64,000 bases of DNA, from NCBI GenBank assembly GCA_014218235.1, contig JACBKR010000782.1:1-64000 (forward strand), read 5' to 3'. The translations under genes were made by a program, and so were the position numbers. The notes below the pieces were generated by a model. The model was not told the origin of the DNA, did not search any database, and worked only from the letters and a program-made list of their open reading frames with translations. This document shows positions 44,230 through 54,951 of the stretch, one piece after another. The stretch is from Colocasia esculenta (Eukaryota; Streptophyta; Magnoliopsida; Alismatales; Araceae). Every line of letters begins with the position of its first letter. Positions within the stretch are counted from its first letter, which is position 1.

Positions 44230-46241
44230 CCAACGGGTGTTCGTAATAACAAATGATGTGAATCATGTTGTCGTCGGGGTGACATGGTTCCGAATAAATA
44301 AAAGAAAGTATATAATAATCCAGTTCCTTTTAAAAACGTTAAAGTAAGGCTTTCAAATGAAGGGAGATTTAAACATGGATGTCAATACTCATGATCATAG
44401 AGGCTAAATTTTTTAGTTCCTTAGCCATGGAAAAATTAAGAGAATAGGAACATGACGAAGCAAACATAAAATGATTTAAAGAGATGATCTCATGTCATGT
44501 GAAGAATAATGTAGAACATGGGTGTCAAAGTTTATGATCATAGGACAACTTTTCATATCTTTTAAACATAGAAGAGTCAAGAGGATAGAACATGGAAAGG
44601 TCAAGCACAACATCATTTAAGAGAGATTAATCACATTTTTATCATGTTTATTATTTATGTATGGCATGATTAGGGCAAAAACAAGAAGGATAATCAAAAT
44701 TCTACAATTTAAAGTGTTGGTTTGAGAACATACAAATTTGTAAACTGACAATGCAATCACGCCTAGGGACGCATGCACTTTTATATATACGACAGTAGTC
44801 ACTGGCGCATTTAGCCAAGCAGAATATGGTTTGCATCGTAGAACCCAGTTTTGCGATGCTTGCACTATAAAACTCAAAATACTCAATGTATGGGGGATTC
44901 ATAAATTGAAAACAAGCATGAAACTTAAAGACACACGTCAATAAACCTACATAAGTGATTAATTTCATTCAACCCAAGAGATTACTTATCTTTTTGATGA
45001 TTTAAGAAGAGAGGAATTAAGAACTCTAAAGAACAATGAAGGACCTCCAAGATCCCATGATCTCCTCCTCCAAGATGTCTCTACCCATGTCCAGGAATCT
45101 TCAGGAAGAGCTAAAGTCAGCCAAGAGAGGGTTTGAGGGTTTATTTAAAGGGCTACATTTGCAAAGAGTCCATATTTGACTCCTTCCTTATGTGTAGAAT
45201 CTTAAATCTGATTTGGATGCAAACCATGGGCAATTTCCTTCTTTTAATCCCTATTTTAATTAGGTTTGTCATAGAAATTCAAATTCCCTTTTTGGATTCT
45301 GCTTCCTTCCTCCTCAGTCAACCACGAAGCAAAGGTATCATGCTATAATTCCCTATTTAGGCTTGCCAGAAATGAGAAAACAAAAGAGAATCCTTTTAGA
45401 ACTTGTCTTGTAATGGATCAATATAAAGCATAAAGAGAGCATGTAAAAATTGGTGGGAACTTACCTCATGATGGTTGTTTTTAACCTTTATAGATTTAGA
45501 AAACAGGTGTGTAATCATGTTGTATTGTGTGTGTTTGAAAGAGGAAAAGAGAAATAGAATATAAGAAAGTGAATCTATCCTAAACATGCACGAACTAGAA
45601 AAAACTTGGAGAGAGAAGAGGAGAATCTCAATTTCTTGGGTACTTCCTGGAAGATAGAGATTGTTAGTGCATTGTTAGGGACTTCCATCAGCTTTTGGAA
45701 GAGATTAACATCTAAATTAGAGGCCAAGGGGGGGGGGTATAATTATAGAGAGAGAAAGGTCTATCCATATTAGAGTTAAATCCAAATTTTTGTGGGAATT
45801 TTGAGTTTAATCGGGAATTTGATGTGTTTGGGAGACTCTAGGGGATAAGGACAAGTGGTTTAGGTCGTAATTCAAGTGAAAAAATCTTTAGATAAGCTCT
45901 AGAGTCGAAGGAGAGTCCATTTCATATTGAAAGATGTTGGTACGTGCATGTTGCATGATGACTATGTATGAACATGGGCTATCATATGACTGTTTTTAAG
46001 ATTTAGTTGTATGATGGGGCAACATTCCAGAACGTGCTAGGGACCCCGACCGTGTTCAAGAAATCTATGCTATTATGGTAATTCGAGTAAATTTTAGCCT
46101 TTGATTTGGAATTGGGCTTGACTTTAAAGAAAATGAACTCAAGATAACCCAAGGAAAGGCTCCAAAGGGATGGACGACCTGGGGCACAAATGGTGTAAAC
46201 AAGAAAATGATCTGACTTATGGGTTAAAATGGGTGTCTACA
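44230..46241 (-). mobile_element. possible gypsy LTR in minus orientation
   Basis: The right end reads on the minus strand TGTAGACACCCATTTTAACC, a start shared by many plant gypsy LTRs. A TATA-like CTTTAAATAAA lies on the minus strand at about 45141-45150, some 1.1 kb in, followed by leader-like sequence. The left end is not defined and no coding region was found, so this is a tentative call. Confidence 0.35.
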
Positions 46242-47079
46242 AATTGTCTATAGTAAAAAAAAAATAAAAAATTGGTATAATTACAAATATAAAAGTTCCA
46301 AAGAAGGACATAATGGTAACTCCATAAAATTTAAGTTAGAAAGCCTAAATAAAAGATGAAAAAGATGACTAATAGGTTAAACTAATATCTAAATGTAAAA
46401 AGAAAAAGAAAAACGACAAAGTGATACCTACCAAAAATCAATGATCTAAAATGCATGTGTAGAGAGTTGATAGTCATCTTCTAGTGTTAAGTAGAACGCC
46501 CATATATCCTCATGCTTGATGCCTATTACTCATGTTTTCACAAGCACTTAAAAGGAGTTTAATTTTGAGTGTATATTGAGAATTTGGCTAAATACATAGA
46601 GTAGTGTGGATTTCTCTTAGTGACTGCACATCCTCCCTAGTATGTACTTCATGGCGCCGTCTATGCTCTGAGGTCATATGCATATCTAATTATCCCACTC
46701 TCGCCTTCTTGATATTGCTAAAGGGGGAGAAGAATATGTAGATTTTGATTTTAGGGGAGAAGAGTTTGGGAGAAGTATTTGTGTGGTTTTGGAAGGAATT
46801 TTTTTGGGGGGAGAAATATGTCATAGAATGCATGCTTGTGTGTTTTTGCATGGTTATATGGTATGTCTTAGTGTCTATGGGAAAACACATAAAAAGATGC
46901 GTATGTCAAAAATCAATAAAAACATGAATAATCAGAAAACTTAAAAGAGAATGAATGTGCTTATCATTGTGCATGTGTAAGCTTCATTTGAATGTATGAA
47001 AAATTCATCAACTCAATGAATGCATGTGCTTGGTTTACAAAATCTACCTGTGTTTTATTATCACCAAAAAAGGAGAGAT
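46242..47079. other. region preceding a Sirevirus-type LTR, no gene
   Basis: AT-rich, ending in CACCAAAAAAGGAGAGATTGT, a polypurine-tract-like sequence directly before the LTR-like start at 47080. Probably the decayed 3' end of a Sirevirus-like element. Confidence 0.4.
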
Positions 47080-47700
47080 TGTTGTACTCTATAGATTTTG
47101 ATGATCACAAAACATTGTATTGAGTTGATGTGTTTTAGAGAGATGTTCCTAATGATATGCTTTGCATGTTTATGACCTATGTGAATGAGTTTTCATATAT
47201 AAATTAAGGGTCGAATGTGTGTGTTCAAATGTGCAAACAGATAGGTTACAATGGCTTTCATAAGTGTGCTTCAATGGCACAATGCATAGAAAACAAAGGC
47301 CAAAGAAGGCTGGTCAAATAGAACTCAAAAAGCAAGAAATCAAAGGACTGGTCGCTTGAGCCCAATGGATCGATCAAGCAATTTTAACAGAAACTTCAAG
47401 ACTAAAACAAGATAGTTTGGGCCTTGTGTCGTGTACCCATAAAACAAGATAGTGTGGGCCTCACTGTTGTAAGAGGTGGATGTAGGTCTCATAGCGGTAC
47501 ACTGAACCACTTAAAAATCCTAACGTGTACTGTGGTGTGTTTCCATCTTTTCTATCTCCTTCTTTGTGTGCATTAGGATAACGGGTTTTGCCCAAACATT
47601 CTAAGTATTATGTTGTGCTTAATTGTTTGTTTCAATAGTTCGAAATTGTAGACGATTAGTTTTAATTGGGGAGAGTCAATTCACCCTTCCTCTCTTACTC
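47080..47700 (+). mobile_element. Sirevirus-type LTR, degenerate
   Basis: Starts TGTTGTACTCTATAG after a polypurine-like run, carries TTTTGATGATCACAAAAC near the start and GTCAATTCACCCTTCCTCTC near the end, the two signatures seen in the other Sirevirus-type LTRs here. The right end is uncertain. Confidence 0.5.
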
Positions 47701-48424
47701 CTGTCATTTGATCATATTCCATAACTCAACATAAACAACCCAGCCACCTAACAAGTTAGCAATGAGCTATGATGGTAATAGTTTGGCCAATTTAAACTAT
47801 GAATAATAGATTGCCACCTTCCTAGCTAAGAATAGTGTTATCTCATCATTAGGTGTTGCATTGTCTAAGCCACTCTTAGCTGACTATAGTGACTCAAGGG
47901 AATAATATTATATGTTTACCCTCAAGCCTTTTCTTTTCTTTTCTCCCTACATGCTTGGATGCAACTTTTCCAACATCTAAGAGAGAAAACGAAGAGACCT
48001 TATGGCTTCTGAGATTTGAGCAATCTAACCCAAGGTATATACATTTATACAAGCCAAGTTAAGAAACTATCATATTCTTTGGCCTGTACTACTTGTGTTT
48101 TCCATGGGACTAATTATTTTCTTGATGGATATGGCTTTGAATGCTATTTTATATGAGAATCTGAGTGTACAGTCATGACCTATGTGTTTCCATAATCCAT
48201 GTACTTCTCATCAAGCCATAGTTAAGAGTTTTCCTTGAACCCTAGTGAAGATTAATAGTTGATAATGTTCATGGATTTATCCTTGAGTTTTCTCATGAGG
48301 TTCATCCTTGTTCATCGATTGTCTGATGTCTTTTTTTTTCAAATCCTTGTGCACCCACAGAATAACCTCGTAATTAAACTATGTTTAATTATGTTGATTC
48401 AATTGTTGTCAAGTAGTTTCCAAT
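47701..48424. other. intergenic sequence without a gene
   Basis: No coding signal. AT-rich with no repeat structure that I could see. Confidence 0.55.
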
Positions 48425-48845
48425 GTCATAAATCTCATTTAGAAAATGAGTCTCATGTGAAAATCAAGTCTCATATAGAAAATGAGTCTCATTTGGAAAT
48501 CAAATCTCATCAAGAATTAAGTCTCATTAAGAATCGAGTCTTATTAAGAATTGAGTCATATTAAAAATCAAGTCTCATTTAGAACCAAGTTTCATTAAGA
48601 ATCGAGTCTCATTAAGAATTAAGAATCGACTCTATTACAGAGCTGACTCTCTTACTGAATAGACTCTCTTACTCTCTCACTGAATTGACTCTCTTACATA
48701 ATCGACTCTCTCACTCAATCGACTCTCATAGAATTGAGTCTCTTACATAATTGACTCTTTCATTCATTTAAGGAATCGACTCTCTCATTTATAAAATCAT
48801 CTCCCATACTTAAATAGACTCTCAGATCATTTTAAAATAGACTCT
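48425..48845. repeat. GAGTCTCATTAAGAATC minisatellite with a mid-array motif switch
   Basis: About 22 units of 15-20 bp. The left half (48425-48615) repeats GAATCGAGTCTCATTAA; the right half (48615-48845) repeats AATCGACTCTCTTAC. GAGTC gives way to GACTC at about 48615, the pentamer changing to its reverse complement while the flanking words change as well. Confidence 0.8.
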
Positions 48846-51409
48846 AACCCATTTTTAAGTTGTTAAACCTTAAAACATTTATCTTTTATCACTAATTATC
48901 ATGGATTTAACTCCCTTTTATTTTGTGAGCACACTTTGCGCAACTTTTGCAATTCATGCACATAATTTCATAGAAAATACTTATCATAAACTCTGAACTA
49001 ATTTCTTGAAATTTCTCTGCCATTTAATTGCATGAATTGCCAAATGAGTATATTTAGGATCATGGACCTCTCTTGGACTTATGCCATTGTGTCAGGGGTC
49101 CTGATCTGGTATTAGGAGAAGCATCTGAAAACTTTCATTGGCTAGCTGGAGAGTGCATGATCAGATGTTTATGCATGACACCACTATATGCTTGATTTGA
49201 ATACTCAAATGACAATTCAATATGAATGAATATTTGTTACTTGTTATGACACTCTTGAACATACTTAACAATGGCCAATTACTACATGACTCATGTTTAT
49301 TGAAATTTCATTTCTGAAAAGAAACCACTTCTTGACTAATTATCCATGGTTTCTTGTTACGATTATCTCCCAGTAAATTAATTAATTTGGCTTAGTTTGA
49401 AAGGACAAATCCTATTGGGCATATTGTGCTCACCCTACATTTTATTATTATTTTTTAGGTGATCCCCAATCAGGTGACTCTTAACACTAGAAGCCTTTTG
49501 GGATTGGGTTGTGTGGTGAAAGTCCATCCTGCAAGCTTTGTTGTTGATTAGAAGATCTTAGAAATATCATTTTTATTTTTTATTGCTGATTAACATGTAA
49601 CTGACTTAAATATTATGAGTTTGCTTTATAGGTTTGTATATAAGAGTGTATGTGAATTATTTCCTTTAAGTACACGTTAAATAGATTGTTGTTTTTTTTG
49701 CCTTGGTGTATGTGTCATTGGCGTATGACATTGCCCCTCCTTGGTACCTACTTTTTAAGGGAAATGACATGCAATATAGTGAAATGAAGTGGAGTGGATT
49801 AAAAAGGGGTATCAAGGTAAAAAGACACATGTCACAACAAATAAGTAATAGGAATCATCTAGAAAACTCGAGGTAGCCACACTGGGACAAAAGAGAAAAG
49901 AAAAGAGACAAAAAAAAAAAGCAAACAACCCCTTGATTAAGAGGTACCCTAACCCTGATTAGCTATAGATTTCACTTAGTAGGGAATGCTTGCCCGACTA
50001 GTGATGATGATTGTTTTGCCTTCGTGCGACTTAAAGCTAATAAACAGATTGAAAAAAAGGAGTTGATTGGATAAATTGAGATAAAGAGAAAATTTCAAAC
50101 AAGAACAATATTGGCAGATCGAACCGAACGACTAGTTTGAAGAGAACCATTCGATTTAGAATGGAATGAGGATTTCTTGTTTAGAATTAAGCGCAATAAG
50201 CCATTATTAAGGAAGCTACCCTTGACAAATCATGAATCATAAACTCAAAAAATCTATGTGATGCATGTTGGGCTAAAGTAAAAGGAAATCATTAAAGCAC
50301 TATATCAACAAAGAGAAAATGCAAAGTACCTAAAGATAATATTGATAACTATTCGCACAGTATCATATTCATAACGACATGCGAATCCATCCCTGCATTC
50401 AAACATCTAGATCATCGTTATTTGACTGAACGAAAACTCAGATCTTAGAACACATTGAGTATCTATCGATCCTTGAGATGATATAGTAGAGTAGATACAT
50501 ATATTAAGATGCATATGATAAAATTAGAGATAATCACCCGAGGTACCTGTAAAGTACAAAGCTTGTCATTTTTAGATTTTTTTATTTTTTGAACAAATAA
50601 TACATGGATAAAACAACTAGTTATGCAAGAATATGCTCTAAACACACAAACAACACTACTACGCAATAATATGCTGTGAAACACAGATAGCAACCAAAAT
50701 TATTCACAAAATACAAAGAATCCACAGAAGATGAGAACATGGTCATGTATTTGACCGCCTTATTAACGCGGGCACATGCTACCCCACGTTTCTACACAGT
50801 GCATTTTCTTATTTCAAACTCAAACATGACTAGGACCCTTGTGGCTTTTTTTGACTCAAATGCAAACCAATCCAAAAAACACACCTCCCCTAATCTGAAG
50901 ATATTAAGCATCTCCCAAGCTCTATAAATTGGTGGATAAGCCAAATTCGTAGTTTTCTAGCTCTCTTGCTATCCTTTCACTCTCCTCTCTCAAAACTTCT
51001 AAACAAGATGAAGAGGTTGTAGAATGATGTTGGAATTGAAGAGGAGGTTTATGATGGTCCAAAAACATGAGAGGACAAACCACAACAATCTCAGAAGGTT
51101 ATTGAATTCCCTAATCACATAAGCATGACTCCATTGAGAGAGGTGTGCATTTAAGTTCATGTAAATTTCATTTATTCTCTTATTCACCTTCTTCCTTATC
51201 TATTCCTTTTTCTTCTTTTCTCTTCTTCTCCAATTCTTTCTTGGACCTCGCCGCTATTCCAAACTCAAATGGTTGGCTCCCATGATCCAAATCTTACCCA
51301 TAGAGATGAACTTGATCCTAAGAGTGTGGCACTTAGAAGCCTTAGCCGTTCTCGCCAAAAATTATCAAAGCTCTTATCTAATTGGCATAGTATAATTGCC
51401 CTCGTAGAG
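48846..51409. other. AT-rich sequence, possible decayed LTR element
   Basis: No supported gene in about 2.5 kb. A TATA-like sequence (TATAAAT, 50923-50929) is followed by a CT-rich leader-like stretch (50955-51000), the pattern of an LTR or gene promoter. A segment at 49430-49480 (GTGCTCACCCTACA...TTTTTTAGGTGATCC) resembles the 3' parts of some gypsy LTRs. Boundaries could not be set. Confidence 0.4.
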
Positions 51410-51652
51410 ATATGACATTTTCAGACCCACACCTTCTACTTGAGGAAATAGAGACATATCTAGTACTCCCTAAAACCAAACAACGTGATAAGCATCTAGT
51501 GTATCATATGGTAGAACCCATTGATCCTAAGCTCATCCTAGGAGAGATTCTTAGCAATCCAAAGGACATTTATCAACTTGAGTGCTATTAGAGGCCATAC
51601 GCTATCCTAGCCTACCTTTATGAGAGATCTCCCTTACGACCTTAGACATACT
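51410..51652 (+). pseudogene. degenerate coding remnant, unidentified
   Basis: A plus-strand frame reading MTFSDPHLLLEEIETYLVL, HLVYHMVEPIDPKLILGEI, one TAG stop, then RPYAILAYLYERSPL before it closes. The composition looks protein-coding. The opening resembles the N-terminal part of plant-mobile-domain proteins carried by transposons, but the match is weak. Probably a transposon-derived fragment. Confidence 0.35.
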
Positions 51653-51785
51653 ATTCTTTGGCTTGATAGTTTTTTTAGAGTGTTGGTGTAACACCTCATA
51701 TAAGAATATGTTAAATGGACTAAATCAGTAGACTATCAATAATTCAGACTAGTCATTTTCAGAGCTCAAGTAGGAAAAGAACTTT

Positions 51786-51829
51786 GAAGTTAATCATGCT
51801 CAGTTGGGAGTAGTCCCAGGATGGGTGAC
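51786..51829 (+). promoter_or_regulatory. 5S rRNA-derived promoter segment in the Cassandra 5' LTR
   Basis: GTTAATCATGCTCAGTTGGG followed by AGTAGTCCCAGGATGGGTGAC closely resembles the A-box to C-box internal control region of plant 5S rRNA, which directs RNA polymerase III. The 3' LTR copy (about 52201-52245) lacks about 12 bp including CATGCTCAG, so its promoter is probably damaged. Confidence 0.88.
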
Positions 51830-51893
51830 ATTCTTGAGAAGTCTACCAACTAATATGGTTGTTGGACTAGTTTGCTAGTTGGGTTGTTATAAA

Positions 51894-51906
51894 TGGTATC
51901 AGAGCC
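51894..51906 (+). other. Cassandra primer binding site (tRNA-iMet)
   Basis: TGGTATCAGAGCC, complementary to the 3' end of plant initiator methionine tRNA, two bases after the 5' LTR. Confidence 0.92.
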
Positions 51907-52292
51907 TTACCCAGTCGGAAGTGTAAGAACTAAGTTCCACACAGGGCAAAGTGCTACGCTATGGGAGTCACCTCTTGAGGCCATAATGGCGCAAAGTGCT
52001 ACATAGTGGGAGCCACCTCACCTCTAGAATCTTACTTGCTTGGGATTTGATTGTATGTTATATGTGAATAGCGATGAGGACATCGCTTATATATGAGGGA
52101 TAGATTGTAACATCCCATATAAGAATATGTTAAATGGACTAAATCAGTAGACTACCAACAACTCATACTAGTCATTTTTAGAACTCGAGTATGAAAATAA
52201 CTTTGAAGTTGGGAGTAGTCCTAAGATGGATGATCTTCTTGAGAAGTCTACTAACTAGTATAGTTGTTGGGCCTATTAGTTGGGTCGTCACA

Positions 52293-52800
52293 TTTAGATA
52301 GGTATAAGACTAAAATTTCAACCTCAAGAGCATATAACCTCAACTAGTCAGATCTATGGGAGTCACCTTTTGTATTTCATGACGGCGCTGCAAAGTTTCC
52401 AAGACGAGAAATGTGCAAGATAGCAGATAAGAAGGCACGAGATGAATGGTGCCTAATTGCGCCAATTGGTGAAATAACTACTATTGAACTAGGTTTTGTG
52501 GGCATGAATTGGAAAAATATTTCTATTGTACTTGGTTCCCTTGGTATGGATCACTTTTGACCTAGGACACTGTTTAGCAGGATAATAAACAATTTATTAT
52601 TGTCCTACAGTAGTAAATTAAATAGCCTATAGACTTGATAAAGCGAGCACCTCTTCTTCATATACCTGCTCTCGCCTATTATATTCATTGTCGGTATGCT
52701 TGGTTTCTGATCGTTGTGTTACTGCTTCCCCATTTTGTATTTAGCAATACAGGTGCAAAAATCGTGTGGAACAATCTCAAGGGAAATAAAATGTTTGTAT
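52293..52800. other. intergenic sequence without a gene
   Basis: About 500 bp between the Cassandra element and copia-2. Nothing recognisable. Confidence 0.6.
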
Positions 52801-52805
52801 AAGAT

Positions 52806-53212
52806 TGTTAACCGGTGGTTGCCCACGTGGGGCACCAACCTTTGGAAAAAAGCCAAACCGTTGTGCGGTTTTCTCCTGAGCACAGTGAGGACTGTTGGTG
52901 GTCTCTCCCATTCGCCTGCACCAAGAAACCGAGAGACAGAACTCTTTTGGCATCAGGGAATGCGGCAGTCTCTCCCAGTCGCATGCAAGAAGAGTGCTCT
53001 CTCTCTCTTGGAAGAACTGCGCAGGGACTGTGCAAGTCTACCTCTCTCTCTCTCACACACACAAGGTGTGCAAGGCTTCTCTCACAGGATATCACCGTCG
53101 GATCCCGAGGACGTTTGGAGCGAGGAACTACGAAGAAGACTCTAGTAGCCTTCTTCCCGATCCTACGACATTCCGCAACACACGAGGTACACACCTCGAT
53201 CATCATCCTACA
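52806..53212 (+). repeat. copia-2 5' LTR
   Basis: 407 bp, TGTTAACCGGTGG...CATCATCCTACA. It lacks 15 bp near position 52833 that are present in the 3' LTR (AAGGTTGCGTTAGC region). CT microsatellite-like runs lie at about 53040-53060. Confidence 0.95.
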
Positions 53213-53213
53213 T

Positions 53214-53229
53214 TGGTATCAGAGCCCTC
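53214..53229 (+). other. copia-2 primer binding site (tRNA-iMet)
   Basis: TGGTATCAGAGCCCTC one base after the 5' LTR, complementary at its first 12 bases to the 3' end of initiator methionine tRNA, the usual primer of plant copia elements. Confidence 0.93.
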
Positions 53230-53246
53230 ACGTTCCTCTCTCCACG

Positions 53247-54368
53247 ATGTCGTCGGACGATCTCTATGCGCAAGTGCTTGCCGCAATGGAAGAGGATGAC
53301 TTTGAACCGACGGAGATCTCCTCGAACAGAGATAGGGATAGCACGGTTGGTAGTGGCCCGACGCCCACGCAGGAGTCCATGGCGCCGATTAGAATCCGGC
53401 GACTCATGACTGCACGGGATTACGTTGCATCGCTTGGCGTTTTTCCCTCATCGCACCAGGTCGACGCCGCTCACGCGACTGCACAACAGGCGGATCGCGG
53501 CCATACGGGCGACGCCGTTCCCAGCCATGCAGATTAGCACGGAGGTGTGGGACGTCGTGACCAGGCGGGCCAAGCGCTCGGTCACCCGGGTTGGGCGCCC
53601 CTGCTCCACGCCCAGGCGGGCCAGGGCGGCGCCCAGGCGGGCCACGCCTGCGGCCAGGCGGGCCAGCCCGGCCACCCGGGTTGGGCGCCCCTGCCCCGCG
53701 CCCAGGCGGGCCACGCCCGCGCCCAGGCGGGCCCGCCCGGCCACCCGGGCTGGGCGCCCCACACCCGCGCCCAGGCGGGCCACATGGGCCAGGCGCCCGG
53801 CCACCCGCGCTGGGTGCCCTATCCTCGCGCCCAGGCGAGACAGGTGGGTCCCCGCGGCCAAGCGCGCTGGCGCGGAGGCCGCGCACAGCGTGGCCACGTT
53901 CGCACAGTGACCCGCGTCCATGTGGGCCAGCGCAGAGGCCGTGTACAGCGCGGCCACGTCCGCGGCGGCGGCCCTGCACGACGCGCTGGCGAGCACGGAG
54001 GCGACCGTGGCCAAGGCATTTTTGCAAATGTGCGCAACGGTGGTCCACCTATGCCCAGGCGCACTTTTCTGGTGGAGCAGTTCCGCATGAGAGCGTCGGC
54101 CCGTCGGCGACGTGAACTTGACCGTCTTGCCAGACGTCGCACTAATGTGATTTTTCCGAGCGGACCTCGTGGTCGAGCTCGACTTAGCCGCATTATTGGA
54201 CGTGGACCGACAGGAAATGCTGACCCGACCCCTCGTCGCCACCATAATGAAAATTTTGCGGTACGACGAGTCCGGCGTCGCATACGGCATGTTCCTCGGC
54301 GCCGTCTCATGACTCCGACCCGCCTCCAGACGATTGGTTTAGCTATCCTGATGTTATCGGATTTTTAG
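53247..54368 (+). pseudogene. extra reading frame in the copia-2 leader, upstream of gag
   Basis: Starts at ATG 53247, only 18 bp after the primer site, where gag would normally begin. It reads MSSDDLYAQVLAAMEEDDFE and on for 96 codons to TAG 53535-53537. The same frame then stays open to 54368, through the GC-rich minisatellite and into a very Arg-rich C-terminus (RASARRRRELDRLARRRTN, RRVRRRIRHVPRRRLMTP). With the one stop removed it would span about 373 codons. I recognise no domain. The minisatellite part is open in several frames because of its base composition, so only the ends carry weight as coding evidence. A genuine accessory protein or a captured sequence are both possible. Confidence 0.5.
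53560..53860. repeat. GC-rich minisatellite in the copia-2 leader
   Basis: About 18 degenerate units of 14-18 bp around GCCCAGGCGGGCCA, with longer blocks GGCCACCCGGGTTGGGCGCC recurring three times. GC content is very high in an otherwise AT-rich neighbourhood, and several units are near-palindromic. Strong RNA structure is expected between the primer site and gag. Confidence 0.88.
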
Positions 54369-54951
54369 ACATGATTTTATTAGTACTTTGGATCATCATT
54401 AGCTTCAAGACTATGAGATTGTCTTATTTAAGTCCATGCAATAAATTATATGAGTTAGTTTGATCTTGATATATTGTATGATCCGATGCAATAAATTGTA
54501 TTAGTCCATGCAAAAAATTTATTCATGCACTTTATATTCAAACAATCTAAGTATGATCCGATGATTTAAAATCATGTGTTGAGAGTTTGAAACATGCATG
54601 ATTAATTGCTATTTGAACATGCATGATTAATTATTGTTCATAATTATTAGAATATGTTTTGAGCATGATTAGTTGTTGTTAATTATTTTGACTATTCATG
54701 TTTAGTACATACATGCTTAAAATTGAGAGATGTTAGTTCCTCTCCCTTTACATTATTTGATCGAAATTACCCTAATAATATTGAATATTCTTATATAAAT
54801 GGGAGATGATTGTAGTTCTCTAAGTCTACTTTCGATCTTATTATATGGAGAATATTTAATATTATAGTGTAGATTTTTGGATCAAATAGACTGATGTGTA
54901 AAATTGTCAACTTAGCCTTCTCATTATTATCTTAAATGTAGTGATTCATCG
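54369..54951 (+). other. AT-rich part of the copia-2 leader
   Basis: About 580 bp of AT-rich sequence with repeated ATGCAATAAATT and GATCCGATGCAATAAA words and no gene, ending just before the gag ATG (54952). The sharp change from the GC-rich block suggests either an intron-like segment or material captured from elsewhere. Confidence 0.6.

Larger units (their letters stand above)
51687..52292 (+). mobile_element. Cassandra-type TRIM retrotransposon with a 5S rRNA-derived LTR
   Basis: A complete 606-bp terminal-repeat-in-miniature element. LTRs at 51687-51891 and 52106-52292 both begin TGTAACA(C/T)C(C/T)CATATAAG; the 3' one ends CGTCACA and the 5' one its decayed form TGTTATA. A tRNA-iMet primer site lies two bases inside, and a purine-rich run (GAGGGATAGA) precedes the 3' LTR. 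Each LTR holds sequence derived from the 3' half of 5S rRNA. That combination is diagnostic of Cassandra. It encodes no protein and depends on other elements. The flanking pentamers (GTTGG, TTTAG) match at only three of five positions. Confidence 0.9.

Noticed and set aside
51786..51843. A 5S rRNA gene
   Set aside because: Only about 45-60 bp of the 3' half is present, inside an LTR that also has a tRNA-iMet primer site and a second LTR; it is a Cassandra element, not an rRNA gene.
53425..54310. Overlapping long open frames on both strands in the copia-2 leader (up to 280 codons)
   Set aside because: Mostly due to the GC-rich repeat, which lacks stops in many frames. Only the plus frame from ATG 53247 was kept, with low confidence.
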